Shown: one piece after another, positions 25,501-33,485 of the stretch
Layout of the letters: the number at the start of each line of letters is the position of its first letter
Numbering within the stretch: position 1 is the stretch's first letter
NCBI RefSeq assembly: GCF_041053105.1
Contig: NZ_CP163444.1
Location: 6,232,501-6,296,500 of the forward strand
Source: Streptomyces sp. R44
GTDB taxonomy: Bacteria > Actinomycetota > Actinomycetes > Streptomycetales > Streptomycetaceae
Direction: 5' to 3'
Length of the DNA: 64,000 bases
Translations under genes and position numbers: made by a program
The notes under the pieces: model-generated
Databases searched by the model: none
What the model was told of the DNA's origin: nothing
What the model saw: the letters and a program-made list of their open reading frames with translations, nothing else

Positions 25501-27181
25501 CGTCGAGCTCCCCGACCCGGCCCCCGCCCTTCTTGGGGTCCGAGCCCGCCAGGAAGACGCCGAACAGACCGCGGTCCGGGATCGTGCCGCCCGAGGTGAC
25601 GGCGAGCCGCTGCGCACCCGGCCGGCCCGTGACCGTGCCGGCGACCCGGTCCCAGACCACGCGCGGGCGCAGCTCGGCGAAGGCGTCCGAGGGGTAGCGG
25701 CCGGCCAGCATGTCCAGTACGCCGGTGAACGCCGACTCCGGCAGCGACGAGAACGGGGCCGCGCGGCGCACCACCGCGAGCAGGTCGTCCACCTGCCAGG
25801 TGTCGAGCGCGACCATCGCGACCAGCTGCTGCGCGAGGACGTCCAGCGGGTTGGCGGGGATCCGCATGGACTCGATCGCGCCGGACCGCATCCGCTCGGT
25901 GACCACGGCCGCCTGCACCAGGTCGCCCCGGTACTTCGGGAACACCACGCCCGTGGAGACCGCTCCCACCTGGTGGCCCGCGCGGCCCACGCGCTGGAGG
26001 CCGGAGGCCACCGACGGCGGCGACTCGACCTGGACGACCAGGTCCACCGCGCCCATGTCGATGCCCAGCTCCAGGCTGGAGGTGGCCACCACGGCGGGCA
26101 GCCGGCCCGCCTTCAGGTCCTCCTCCACCTGGGCCCGCTGCTCCTTCGACACCGAGCCGTGGTGCGCGCGGGCGAGCAGCGGCGGGGCGCCCTGCGCCGC
26201 CCCCGACTGGGCCATGACCTGGGCCGGAGGAGCCCCCTCGGGGAGTGGCTCGCCGGTCGCCCGCTCGTAGGCGATCTCGTTGAGCCGGTTGCACAGGCGC
26301 TCGGCGAGTCGGCGGGAGTTCGCGAAGACGATCGTGGAGCGGTGGGACTGGACCAGGTCGGCGATCCGCTCCTCGACGTGCGGCCAGATCGACGGCTTGT
26401 CCCCGCCGTCCTTCCCCTCGGAGGCGGGGGAGCCGCCGAGCTCGCCCATGTCCTCGACGGGCACGACGACCGACAGGTCGAACTCCTTGCCCGACGGAGG
26501 CTGCACGATCTCCACCGCGCGCCCGGGGGACAGATAGCGGGCCACCTCGTCGACCGGGCGGACGGTGGCCGACAGGCCGATGCGGCGCGCCGGGCGGGGC
26601 AGCAGCTCGTCGAGCCGCTCCAGGGACAGCGCCAGGTGAGCGCCCCGCTTCGTGCCCGCGACCGCGTGGACCTCGTCCAGGATGACCGTCTCCACGCCCG
26701 CCAGGGCCTCGCGCGTGGCGGAGGTCAGCATCAGGAACAGGGACTCGGGGGTGGTGATCAGGATGTCCGGCGGCCGGGTCGCGAGCGCCCGCCGCTCGGC
26801 CGGCGGGGTGTCCCCGGACCGGATCCCGACCCGGACGTCCGGCTCGGGCAGGCCGAGCCGCACCGACTCCTGGCGGATGCCGGTCAGCGGCGAGCGCAGG
26901 TTCCGCTCGACGTCCACGGCGAGGGCCTTGAGCGGCGACACGTACAGCACGCGGCAGCGCTTCTTCGCCTCGGCCGGCGGCGGCGAGGCCGCGAGCCGGT
27001 CCAGGGAGGCGAGGAAGGCCGCCAGGGTCTTGCCCGAGCCGGTCGGCGCGACGACGAGCACGTCGGAGCCCGCTCCGATGGCGTTCCAGGCGCCCTCCTG
27101 CGCCGCCGTGGGCGCGGTGAAGGCCCCGGTGAACCAACCACGGGTCGCGGGGGAGAACGAGTCGAGCGCGGACCTGACCAT
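22532..27181 (-). CDS. lhr: ATP-dependent DNA helicase Lhr (large helicase-related)
   Basis: This 3'-5' DNA-dependent ATPase has about 1549 residues, the full actinobacterial Lhr length (about 1500). Motif I is APTGSGKTLAAF near residue 45, motif II DEVH (DEVHAVAGTKRG) and motif VI QRVGRAGHQ, followed by the winged-helix and Lhr core domain and the long Lhr-CTD. Family members respond to DNA damage; in mycobacteria lhr expression rises after mitomycin C. The start is uncertain: ATG 27181 (MVRSALDSFSP) fits the family N-terminus, and another lies 9 nt upstream. The plus-strand frames across it are shadows. Nei is next downstream. Confidence 0.94.
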   Translation of the reverse strand: MVRSALDSFSPATRGWFTGAFTAPTAAQEGAWNAIGAGSDVLVVAPTGSGKTLAAFLASLDRLAASPPPAEAKKRCRVLYVSPLKALAVDVERNLRSPLTGIRQESVRLGLPEPDVRVGIRSGDTPPAERRALATRPPDILITTPESLFLMLTSATREALAGVETVILDEVHAVAGTKRGAHLALSLERLDELLPRPARRIGLSATVRPVDEVARYLSPGRAVEIVQPPSGKEFDLSVVVPVEDMGELGGSPASEGKDGGDKPSIWPHVEERIADLVQSHRSTIVFANSRRLAERLCNRLNEIAYERATGEPLPEGAPPAQVMAQSGAAQGAPPLLARAHHGSVSKEQRAQVEEDLKAGRLPAVVATSSLELGIDMGAVDLVVQVESPPSVASGLQRVGRAGHQVGAVSTGVVFPKYRGDLVQAAVVTERMRSGAIESMRIPANPLDVLAQQLVAMVALDTWQVDDLLAVVRRAAPFSSLPESAFTGVLDMLAGRYPSDAFAELRPRVVWDRVAGTVTGRPGAQRLAVTSGGTIPDRGLFGVFLAGSDPKKGGGRVGELDEEMVYESRVGDVFTLGTTSWRIEDITRDRVLVSPAPGVPGRLPFWKGDQLGRPLELGRAVGAFLREVGALPDEDARLRLLAAGLDAWAAENVLAYLKEQREACGHVPDDRTILVERFRDELGDWRVVIHSPFGAQVHAPWALALGARLAERYGMDAQVMHADDGIVLRLPDADLMGLDMGLDLLDHEPVDPGRHLDTTYDADKAPVGAADALFDKGEIGQIVTDQVGGSALFASRFRECAARALLLPKRNPGKRTPLWQQRQRAAQLLQVASEFGSFPIVLEAVRECLQDVFDLPGLEELMGDIESRRVRLVEVTTPEPSPFARSLLFGYVAQFLYEGDSPLAERRAAALSLDSRLLAELLGQAELRELLDPEVLTELERELQWLTEDRRIKDVEGVADLLRVLGPLTDAELAERGAEAGWAPELGAARRAIRVRVGGRDHWAAIEDAGRLRDALGTALPVGVPEAFTEPVKDPLGDLLARYARTHGPFTSSQAAARFGLGAAVTDGALQRLAASSRVVQGEFHPSGIGQEWCDATVLRRLRRRSLAALRHELEPVPPAALATFLPQWQHLGGNSLRGIDGLARAIEQLQGAPVPASALEKLILPSRVRDYSPALLDELTTTGEVVWAGAGSLPGKDGWVSLYLADAAPLLLPPAHPLELSALHESLLTALSGGYGLFFRQIADQIRATTHPDATDPQLADALWDLAWSGRLTNDTLAPLRALLGSGRTAGSTAHRARRTVPRGRYGTLTAAARPASRTGPPTVSGRWSMLPPIEPEPTHRAHALARTLLDRHGVVTRGAVAAEGVEGGFSATYRILAAFEDSGQARRGYVVEGLGAAQFAMDGAVDRLRAAATARDRGAEAAAGPRALVLAAADPANAYGAALPWPEPPTGAGHKPGRKAGAMVVLVDGELTLYMERGGKTLLSWPTDPEDPALTAAAEALAASAKAGTLGTVTVERINGTTSLTSPLSRPLESSGFLATPRGLRLRP

Positions 27182-27272
27182 GCCCCCCATCGTGCACCCG
27201 ACCACTGACAACCGTCCGGACCTGGGCGAATCCCGTTCGTCTCGGGGCGACGCCGGGGCACAGAATGGGGGG

Positions 27273-28139
27273 ATGGCGAGGGGTACGGCGGCGAGGGACG
27301 GAGCGGGCGGGGAGGAGCGGGCACGGTACTGGCAGCCCGCCGAGCTGCCCGGGGTCGATCTGCTGCACGCCCACTACGTCCGCAAGGCCTTCGCACGGCA
27401 CACCCACGAGAGCTTCGTCTTCGCCGCGATCACCGAAGGCGTCGAGGCCTTCCACTACCGCGACGAGCTCGTCCACGCCGGGCCCGGACAGATCGCCCTC
27501 GTCAACCCGGACACCCCGCACACCGGGCACGCGGGCGTGCCCGAGGGCTGGACCTACCGGACGATCTACCCCGACGCGGAGATCGTCCGGTCGATCGCCG
27601 CCGACACCCTCGCCCTGCGCGGCCAGGCCGGATTCACCTCGCCCGTCGTCGACGACCCGTACGCCGCACAGCTCGTCGTCGGTGTCCACCGGGCCGCGGA
27701 GGAGGGCAACGCGCTCGCCGCGGACAGCCTCCTGCGCCTGGTCACCGCCCGGCTGCTGCGCAGCCACGGCGGTCTCGTCACCCCGCTCCCGCCCCGCTCG
27801 GCGGGCGCCCGGAACGCGGCACGCGCGCGGGAGGTCCTGGAGGCCGGGATGAGCGGGCCGCCGACCCTGGAGCGGCTCGCCGCCGACCTCGGCACCAGCC
27901 CGTTCGCCCTGCTCCGCGCCTTCCGCGAGGCGTACGGGATGCCTCCGCACACCTGGCTCACCGACGCGCGCGTACGGCGGGCCCGGCAGCTCCTCGACGC
28001 GGGGACGCCCCCGGCGGAGGCGGCCGCCGCCGTCGGCTTCACCGACCAGTCGCACCTCAGCCGGCACTTCACCCGCAGCGTGGGGGTGCCTCCAGGGGCC
28101 TATCAACGCGCGCGTGGAGCGGGACGCCGGGCCCCGTAG
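27273..28139 (+). CDS. AraC-family transcriptional regulator
   Basis: This 288-residue regulator has an N-terminal cupin effector domain (residues about 15-150, motif ARHTHESFVFAAITEG) and a C-terminal double HTH (about 195-285, ending FTDQSHLSRHFTRSVGVPPGAYQ). It is divergent from lhr and directly upstream of the azlC/azlD amino-acid exporter genes on the same strand; AraC proteins of this group often control such AzlCD exporters. The effector is unknown. The stop lies inside the first copy of a 38-bp tandem repeat, so the C-terminal tail (RARGAGRRAP) is repeat-encoded. Confidence 0.9.
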   Translation: MARGTAARDGAGGEERARYWQPAELPGVDLLHAHYVRKAFARHTHESFVFAAITEGVEAFHYRDELVHAGPGQIALVNPDTPHTGHAGVPEGWTYRTIYPDAEIVRSIAADTLALRGQAGFTSPVVDDPYAAQLVVGVHRAAEEGNALAADSLLRLVTARLLRSHGGLVTPLPPRSAGARNAARAREVLEAGMSGPPTLERLAADLGTSPFALLRAFREAYGMPPHTWLTDARVRRARQLLDAGTPPAEAAAAVGFTDQSHLSRHFTRSVGVPPGAYQRARGAGRRAP

Positions 28140-28262
28140 CCGCGCCGGCGCGTGGAGGGGGACGGCGGGCCCTGTAGCCGCGCCGGTGCGTGGAGGGGGA
28201 CGGCGGGTTCCGTCGCCGCGCCGGCGCGTGGAGGGGCACGGCCGGCTCCGTCGCCGTGCCGG
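28111..28262. repeat. Four tandem 38-bp repeats
   Basis: Four head-to-tail units start at 28111, 28149, 28187 and 28225. Each begins near CGCGTGGAG and ends GCCG(C/T)GCCGG, differing at a few positions. The first overlaps the 3' end of the araC gene. There are no spacers, so this is not a CRISPR array. It is probably a replication-slippage minisatellite. Confidence 0.85.
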
Positions 28263-28332
28263 CGCGCGCTCGGAGGCGGCGCCGCAAGAACGTACAAGAC
28301 CGGGGCCGGAGCGGCCCCGTAACGTCCCTGAC

Positions 28333-29072
28333 GTGGCAGAACAGACAGCACCTCCCGTCATACGCGACGGCACCCCGGCCAAACCCGACGCGGCCGTCGT
28401 CCGCGACGCGCTCGGCGTCGGCATCGCCGTCGGGCTCTCCGGCTTCGCCTTCGGCGTGACTCCGCGGGCTCCGGCCTCAGCCTCCTCCAGACCTGCGTCC
28501 TCAGCCTGCTCGTCTTCACCGGCGCCTCGCAGTTCGCCCTGGTCGGAGCGCTGGCCGCGGGCGGCAACCCCTTCACGGCCGCCGCCGGAGCCTTCTTCCT
28601 GGGCACCCGCAACGCCTTCTACGGGCTGCGGCTCTCCCAGCTCCTCGCCCTGCCGAAGGCCGTCAAGCCCTTCGCCGCGCACTGGGTGATCGACGAGACC
28701 ACGGCCGTCGCGCTTCCCCAGCCGTCCCGGCGGGCCGCCCGGATCGGCTTCACCGTCACCGGCCTCACCCTGTACGTCCTGTGGAACCTGACCACGCTCC
28801 TGGGGGCGCTGGGTGCCGAGGCGATCGGCGACACCGCGGCCTGGGGGCTCGACGCCGCAGGCCCCGCCGTCTTCCTGGCCCTGCTCGCCCCCATGCTGAA
28901 GTCCGCCACGGAGCGTGCCACCGCCGGAATCGCCGTCCTGCTCGGCCTCGGGCTGCTGCCCGTGCTGCCCGCCGGCGTCCCGGTCCTCGCCGCCGCCCTC
29001 GCCGCCCCCGCCGTGCTCTGGGCCAAGGGCCGGCGCACGGCCCCCACCGGACGAGAGAAGGACTCCCGATGA
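28333..29072 (+). pseudogene. azlC: AzlC family branched-chain amino acid exporter subunit, frameshifted
   Basis: The first 42 codons from GTG 28333 read as an AzlC N-terminus ending GIAVGLSGFAFGVT. After 28460 the frame turns into Ser/Arg/Pro nonsense. Shifting frame at 28459-28462 restores AzlC: a segment with TCVLSLLVFTGASQFALVG, then FFLGTRNAFYGLRLSQ and HWVIDETTAVAL, to a stop at 29072. One base appears missing from an expected GTGACCTCC (GTGACTCC seen). The rest is intact, so this is either a very recent mutation or an assembly error. AzlC-AzlD form a branched-chain amino acid exporter. Without repair the product would lack nearly all membrane segments. Confidence 0.85.
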
Positions 29073-29377
29073 ACGTCTGGATCGCGATCGCCCTCACCGC
29101 CGCCGGGTGCTACCTCGTCAAGCTGATCGGCCTGCTCGTGCCCGCCGGAACGCTGGAACGCCCGCTCGTCCAGCGGCTCGCCGCCCTGCTCCCCGTCGCG
29201 CTGCTCGCCGCGCTCACCGCCCAGCAGGCCTTCAGCACGGGCGGCGATCTCGTCCTGGACGCCCGGGCCGCCGGGCTCGCCGCGGCCGCCGTCGCGCTGG
29301 TCCTGCGCGCGCCGTTCCTGGTCGTGGTGGGCGCCGCCGTCGCCGTCACCGCGGGGGTCCGGGCCCTCGGCTGGTGA
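29069..29377 (+). CDS. azlD: AzlD family branched-chain amino acid exporter subunit
   Basis: This 102-residue protein has three to four hydrophobic segments and the AzlD pattern (LVPAGTLERPLVQRLAALLP, then FSTGGDLVLDARAAG). It would pair with AzlC in the membrane. It overlaps the azlC stop by ATGA and has a ribosome site GAGAGAAGGA, so it depends on azlC translation. If the azlC frameshift is real, coupling would be disturbed although the local ribosome site remains. Confidence 0.88.
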   Translation: MNVWIAIALTAAGCYLVKLIGLLVPAGTLERPLVQRLAALLPVALLAALTAQQAFSTGGDLVLDARAAGLAAAAVALVLRAPFLVVVGAAVAVTAGVRALGW

Positions 29378-29428
29378 GGACACCGGTACGGGGCCGGCGC
29401 GCCCGCCCCGCCCCGTACCGCCTCCCCC

Positions 29429-30736
29429 TCAGTGCGCCACCGGCACCCCCACCGGCGGCGTCTCCGGGACGCCCAGGCGCTCCGCGTCCCGTTCCGGGCG
29501 CAGGAACAGGGCCGTCAGGGCGCCCGCGACCGCGAGCAGACCGGCCGTGAACAGCCAGCCGTTCTCGTACCCCCGGGCCGTCGTCGCGCCCGCGTCCACG
29601 ATGCCGCCGAGGACCAGCGGCGCGAGCACCCCGCCCAGGGCGAAGACGCACACCACCGCCCCGAGCACCACTCCGCGCTGCGCGGGCGGGGTGATCCGGG
29701 CGACCGCCGTCTGGCCCACCGTCATCATGGGCAGCGCCAGCGCCATCGGGCCGAACATCATCGGCACCCGCAGCCAGTCCGCGCCCGCCGTCGCGAAGAC
29801 CGTCACGGCCGCCGCGGACAGCAGGAGCAGCACCCCCGCGCCCGCGCCCGACGGCAGCCGTCCGGGCCCGCCGCGCCGGGCCGCCCGCTGGGCGAGCGCA
29901 CCGTGGACGAGCAGGACCACACCGTTGGCGACCGCCCCCGCGCCGACCATCAGGCCCGCCCGGTGCGCGTCCCAGCCCAGGACCGTCTCCAGGTAGTCCG
30001 GCAGCCAGGTCAGCTTCGAGCTCATCAGCCAGTACGCGGCGAACGAGCCCGCGCACGCCGTCAGGAACGTGCCGCTCAGCAGGACCCGGCGCAGCGGCAC
30101 CTCCGCGACCCCCGTGTCCTCCCGGCCCGGCGCGTCGCCCACCGGAGGCGCGAGCGGGCCCTCGGAGCCGTACCGGCGCCAGACGGCCGCCCACACCAGG
30201 CCGAGCACGCCGACGGTGCCGAACGCCCAGCGCCAGCCCCATCCGGAGATCACCGCGGACAGGGCGGGCGCGGCGACCGCGACCCCGGCCGCGGCGCCGA
30301 CCATCAGGACGGCCGTCGGCAGGTTCCGGTCCCGCTGGCCGAACCAGCCGTGCAGATGGTGGACCGCCACCGGGGCCGCCGGTCCCTCCGCCGCGCCCAG
30401 CAGCACCCGGGTCACCACCAGCGTCCCGAATCCGGCGGCGGCCCATACCATCGGCAGCTGGGCCACCGACCAGAGCAGCGCCATCCCGAGCAGCAGGACG
30501 GACGTCCGTACCTTCCGGGTCAGGGCCGAGACGGCGAGCGCCGACACCGAGAACAGGGCGAAGAACGCCGCCTGCGCCGCCCCGAACTCCTGCCGGGAGA
30601 TCCCGAACTCGCGCATGATGTCCGGCCCGGCGAGACCGAGGACGGCCTTGTCCGCGAAGTTGACCAGCATGAACGCGAGCAGCAGCCAGGTCGTGCCCCA
30701 GGCGCCGGGCCCGTCCGCGTGCTTCGCCCCGCTCAT
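29429..30736 (-). CDS. Major facilitator superfamily transporter
   Basis: This 435-residue permease has about 12 hydrophobic segments. The N-terminal half contains NFADKAVLGLAGPDIMREFG and an R-x5-G-x2-EG signature (TRVLLGAAEGPAAPVAVHHL), placing it near the anion:cation symporter (ACS) group of organic-anion carriers. It starts with ATG overlapping the stop of the metallo-beta-lactamase-fold gene (ATGA), so the two are translated together. It probably carries the substrate or product of that hydrolase. Substrate unknown. Confidence 0.88.
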   Translation of the reverse strand: MSGAKHADGPGAWGTTWLLLAFMLVNFADKAVLGLAGPDIMREFGISRQEFGAAQAAFFALFSVSALAVSALTRKVRTSVLLLGMALLWSVAQLPMVWAAAGFGTLVVTRVLLGAAEGPAAPVAVHHLHGWFGQRDRNLPTAVLMVGAAAGVAVAAPALSAVISGWGWRWAFGTVGVLGLVWAAVWRRYGSEGPLAPPVGDAPGREDTGVAEVPLRRVLLSGTFLTACAGSFAAYWLMSSKLTWLPDYLETVLGWDAHRAGLMVGAGAVANGVVLLVHGALAQRAARRGGPGRLPSGAGAGVLLLLSAAAVTVFATAGADWLRVPMMFGPMALALPMMTVGQTAVARITPPAQRGVVLGAVVCVFALGGVLAPLVLGGIVDAGATTARGYENGWLFTAGLLAVAGALTALFLRPERDAERLGVPETPPVGVPVAH

Positions 30737-32097
30737 CCGCAGCACGGGTCCTCGTCGGCGACGACACCCACGCTGATCGCCCCGGCGGCCCGCTCGCGGC
30801 CCGCGGCGGAACGCGTCAGTTCCGTCGTGACGTCCGTGCCCTCCGCCACCGCCGCGGACTCCGCCGCCGCCCAGTGGAAGACCCCGCGGGCCATCGTCGA
30901 CGTCTCGCGGCCGGCCCGCGTCTCGTACACCCGGGCCCGGATCCGGGCCACCTCGGCGTCCGCCGGGGCGGCGAGGGCCGCCGCCTCCGCCAGGTGCGAG
31001 GCGAGGCGCGGATCGCCCTCGTCGAGGAGCCGGGCCGCCCGCTCGGCGAGCACGAGCGCGCCGCCCGCCGCGGCCGCGAACTCCGCCGCGACCGCCGCCT
31101 CGGGGGCGGGCTTGAGGTGGGCCGGGTTCTGGTCGTACCAGCCGCCCCACAGCCGCCACAGGTTCCGCACGACGAACTCCGGCTCGTCGTAGGCCGGGTG
31201 GAGGTACGGCTTCGCGAGCAGCTCCGCCGGGACCTTCACCCCGTGGATGACCGCGTCCAGGCGCAGCCCCGCGTTCATCAGCTCCCGGGTCTGCTCGCAC
31301 AGCGACTCCAGGAGCGCCGCCGTGTCGTCGAGCGCCTGCGCCACCCGGTCCGCGCCGACGATCGGGATGCCGTGGCCGGGCAGCAGGACCTCGGCGCCGA
31401 GCTCGCCCATGGCCCGCAGCGCCCGCGCCCACTCCTCCGGGTAGCGCTGCACCTTCTGCGGGTTGCCGGCGTTGGGGGAGTTCCAGATGAAGAGGTCGCC
31501 CGTGCACAGGGTCTTGAGCTCCGGCACCCACACATAGGTGTGGTCGTCCGTCTCCCCGCGCGCGTGGAACAGCTCAAACGTCAACCCGCCGTGACGGAAC
31601 GTCAACCGGTCGCGGTAGGTGGTGTCCGGGTGGCGGTACTCGGTGGGCCACTCCAGGCCCGGTACGCCGAACTGGCGCCGGTTGATCCAGGCGTTGTAGC
31701 CCGCGGTCTCCACGTACCGGTCGAAGCGGGCGGCCACCGCCTCGTGCGCGATGACCTCCGGGCGGACCTCCTCGGCGTCGAAGGGCGCCACCCCGAAGAC
31801 GTGGTCGACATGGCCGTGCGTGAACACGACCGCCCGCACCGGGTCCTGGCTGAACGAGCGCACCGCCGCGTGCAGGAGACCGGCCGTGCGGACATCGCCC
31901 GAGTCGACCAGGACGAGCCCGGCGCCGCTGTCGAAGACGGCCACGTTCGCGAAGGCCGGGAAGAATCCGATCCCGTCCCGGACCCGGACCAGCTCCTCCG
32001 AGGTGAACGCTCCGGTGAGATGCGGCAGCAGGGTCTCCTCGCCCCGCCACACCCGGTCGGTGTAGTCGAGATACGTACGGGGGGTGTGCTCGGTCAT
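30733..32097 (-). CDS. Metallo-beta-lactamase-fold hydrolase, alkylsulfatase-like
   Basis: This 454-residue hydrolase has the di-zinc motif THGHVDH (His94, His96, Asp98, His99). Further metal-site candidates are His in ELFHARGETDDH, Asp in CTGDLFIWNSPN, and His in LLPGHGIPI. The C-terminal third resembles the dimerisation region of alkyl-sulfatase-type MBL proteins (LLAKPYLHPAYDEPEFVVRN). Members release alcohols from sulfate esters, but the class is broad, so the substrate is inferred only. GAAGGAG precedes the ATG. It heads an operon with the MFS transporter and is divergent from a PucR-type regulator, suggesting a small regulated uptake-and-hydrolysis unit. Confidence 0.85.
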   Translation of the reverse strand: MTEHTPRTYLDYTDRVWRGEETLLPHLTGAFTSEELVRVRDGIGFFPAFANVAVFDSGAGLVLVDSGDVRTAGLLHAAVRSFSQDPVRAVVFTHGHVDHVFGVAPFDAEEVRPEVIAHEAVAARFDRYVETAGYNAWINRRQFGVPGLEWPTEYRHPDTTYRDRLTFRHGGLTFELFHARGETDDHTYVWVPELKTLCTGDLFIWNSPNAGNPQKVQRYPEEWARALRAMGELGAEVLLPGHGIPIVGADRVAQALDDTAALLESLCEQTRELMNAGLRLDAVIHGVKVPAELLAKPYLHPAYDEPEFVVRNLWRLWGGWYDQNPAHLKPAPEAAVAAEFAAAAGGALVLAERAARLLDEGDPRLASHLAEAAALAAPADAEVARIRARVYETRAGRETSTMARGVFHWAAAESAAVAEGTDVTTELTRSAAGRERAAGAISVGVVADEDPCCG

Positions 32098-32204
32098 ACC
32101 AGCGGCTCCTTCGGTGCGGTGCGGCGGAACGCCTGGGCACCGAGTTTCGGCCCGTCACGCACGGCACGACATCCCGCACCGTCACATCCTTCGGCGGTCG
32201 GTAC

Positions 32205-32218
32205 TGTGACCCGTCACA
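32205..32218. promoter_or_regulatory. Candidate operator between hydrolase and PucR genes
   Basis: The 14-bp inverted repeat TGTGACCCGTCACA lies in the 145-bp divergent gap. A further GTCACA half-site lies at 32181-32186. It is well placed for the divergent regulator to control both directions. The symmetry is seen; function is inferred. Confidence 0.5.
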
Positions 32219-32242
32219 ACCGGGGACGGGGAAGGAGTCGTC

Positions 32243-33433
32243 GTGACGGAGGTCTCCGAGGCGGCCCGGGCGCTCGCACTGCGCTGCGAGGCCCGGGTCA
32301 ACGAGCTCGCGCGCCGGATGACCAGGGACTCCTTCGCCCGGCTGCCCGGCTACGACCGGCTCCCCGACGAGGTGAAGGACGTCGAGATCGCGGCGACCGT
32401 ACGCCACGGGGTACGGCTCTTCCTCCGCAGCGCCCTCGATCCCGGGACCAGGGAACCCGGCGACATGCGGCTGTTCCGCGAGCGGGCCGCGCAGCGCGCC
32501 GAGGAGGGCATGCCGCTCCACCTGCTGCTCCGCAGCCACAGCCTCGGCGCGCACATGCTGTGGCGGGCGCTGCGCGAGGCCGCCCTGCCCGGGGACGAGG
32601 CCGCGCTCGTCGAACTCGCCGATCTGCTCTTCGCGTCCCAGCCGGGCATCGTCGGCGCCGTCGCCGAGACCTACCTCGACGAGCGCTCGGCCCTGGAGAC
32701 CGAGCGGCGGGCCCAGCGCCGCTCCTTGCTGCGCGGACTCCTCGACGGGACGCTGCCCCCGGCCCGGCTCGGCGCCGCCCCGTTCGGCCTCGACGGGCCC
32801 TGTCTCGTGCTCGCCGTCGGTGCCGTCGACCCGCCCGAGGAGGGCGAGGTGGCGGCCCGGCGGCGGCTGCGCCGCGTGCAGACGGCGCTCGACCACAGCT
32901 TCGGGGTGGAGGTGCCGGCCCTCATCGACACCGGTACGGAGCCGGGCCGGGCCCTCGTGCCCGGCGCCGCCGAGCCGCCCGCGGACCTGGCCGAGCGGCT
33001 CTCCCGGGCCGCCGGGACCACGCTGCGGGTCGCCGTCGTGCCCGCCGGGGGCCCGGAGGAGGTGCCGGAGGCCGCCCGTACCGCCGGGGAGGTCCTGCGG
33101 GTCGCCGCCGGCTGCGGGCTGCCGCCCGGACTGCACCGGCTCGACGACGTGCTCCTGGAGTACCACCTGTCCCGGCCCGGGGAGAGCGGCCGGCGGATCG
33201 CGGCCCTCCTCGACCCCGTGGCCGACCGGCCGGAGCTCCTGGAGACCCTCCGCGTCCACCTCGCCCACGGCCAGGACCGGCGCGCCACGGCCGCCGCGCT
33301 CGGACTGCACCCCAACACCGTCGACAACCGGCTCGCCCGGACCGCCGAGCGCACCGGCATCGACCTCGCCACACCGAGGGGCACAGCCACCGCCCTCGCG
33401 GCGCTGCTGCTGCGCGAGGCCCCGGAGGGGTAG
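32243..33433 (+). CDS. PucR-type helix-turn-helix transcriptional regulator
   Basis: This 396-residue regulator ends with the PucR C-terminal HTH (LLETLRVHLAHGQDRRATAAALGLHPNTVDNRL). Its middle resembles a GGDEF-like CdaR/PucR domain and its N-terminus the RsbRD-type helical region. The GTG start follows GAAGGAG. It is divergent from the hydrolase-MFS operon and probably controls it. The effector is not evident. Confidence 0.88.
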   Translation: MTEVSEAARALALRCEARVNELARRMTRDSFARLPGYDRLPDEVKDVEIAATVRHGVRLFLRSALDPGTREPGDMRLFRERAAQRAEEGMPLHLLLRSHSLGAHMLWRALREAALPGDEAALVELADLLFASQPGIVGAVAETYLDERSALETERRAQRRSLLRGLLDGTLPPARLGAAPFGLDGPCLVLAVGAVDPPEEGEVAARRRLRRVQTALDHSFGVEVPALIDTGTEPGRALVPGAAEPPADLAERLSRAAGTTLRVAVVPAGGPEEVPEAARTAGEVLRVAAGCGLPPGLHRLDDVLLEYHLSRPGESGRRIAALLDPVADRPELLETLRVHLAHGQDRRATAAALGLHPNTVDNRLARTAERTGIDLATPRGTATALAALLLREAPEG

Positions 33434-33485
33434 GGCCCCCGCCGAGGCGCCGGGGCGCCGGGGCGCCTGAGTGCCCGGGTGCGCG

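Noticed and set aside
28111..28262. Possible CRISPR-like array
   Set aside because: Units abut directly without unique spacers and no cas genes are in the window.
23847..28682. 1611-residue minus-strand frame across lhr and araC
   Set aside because: Off-frame shadow of lhr; no helicase motifs in this frame.
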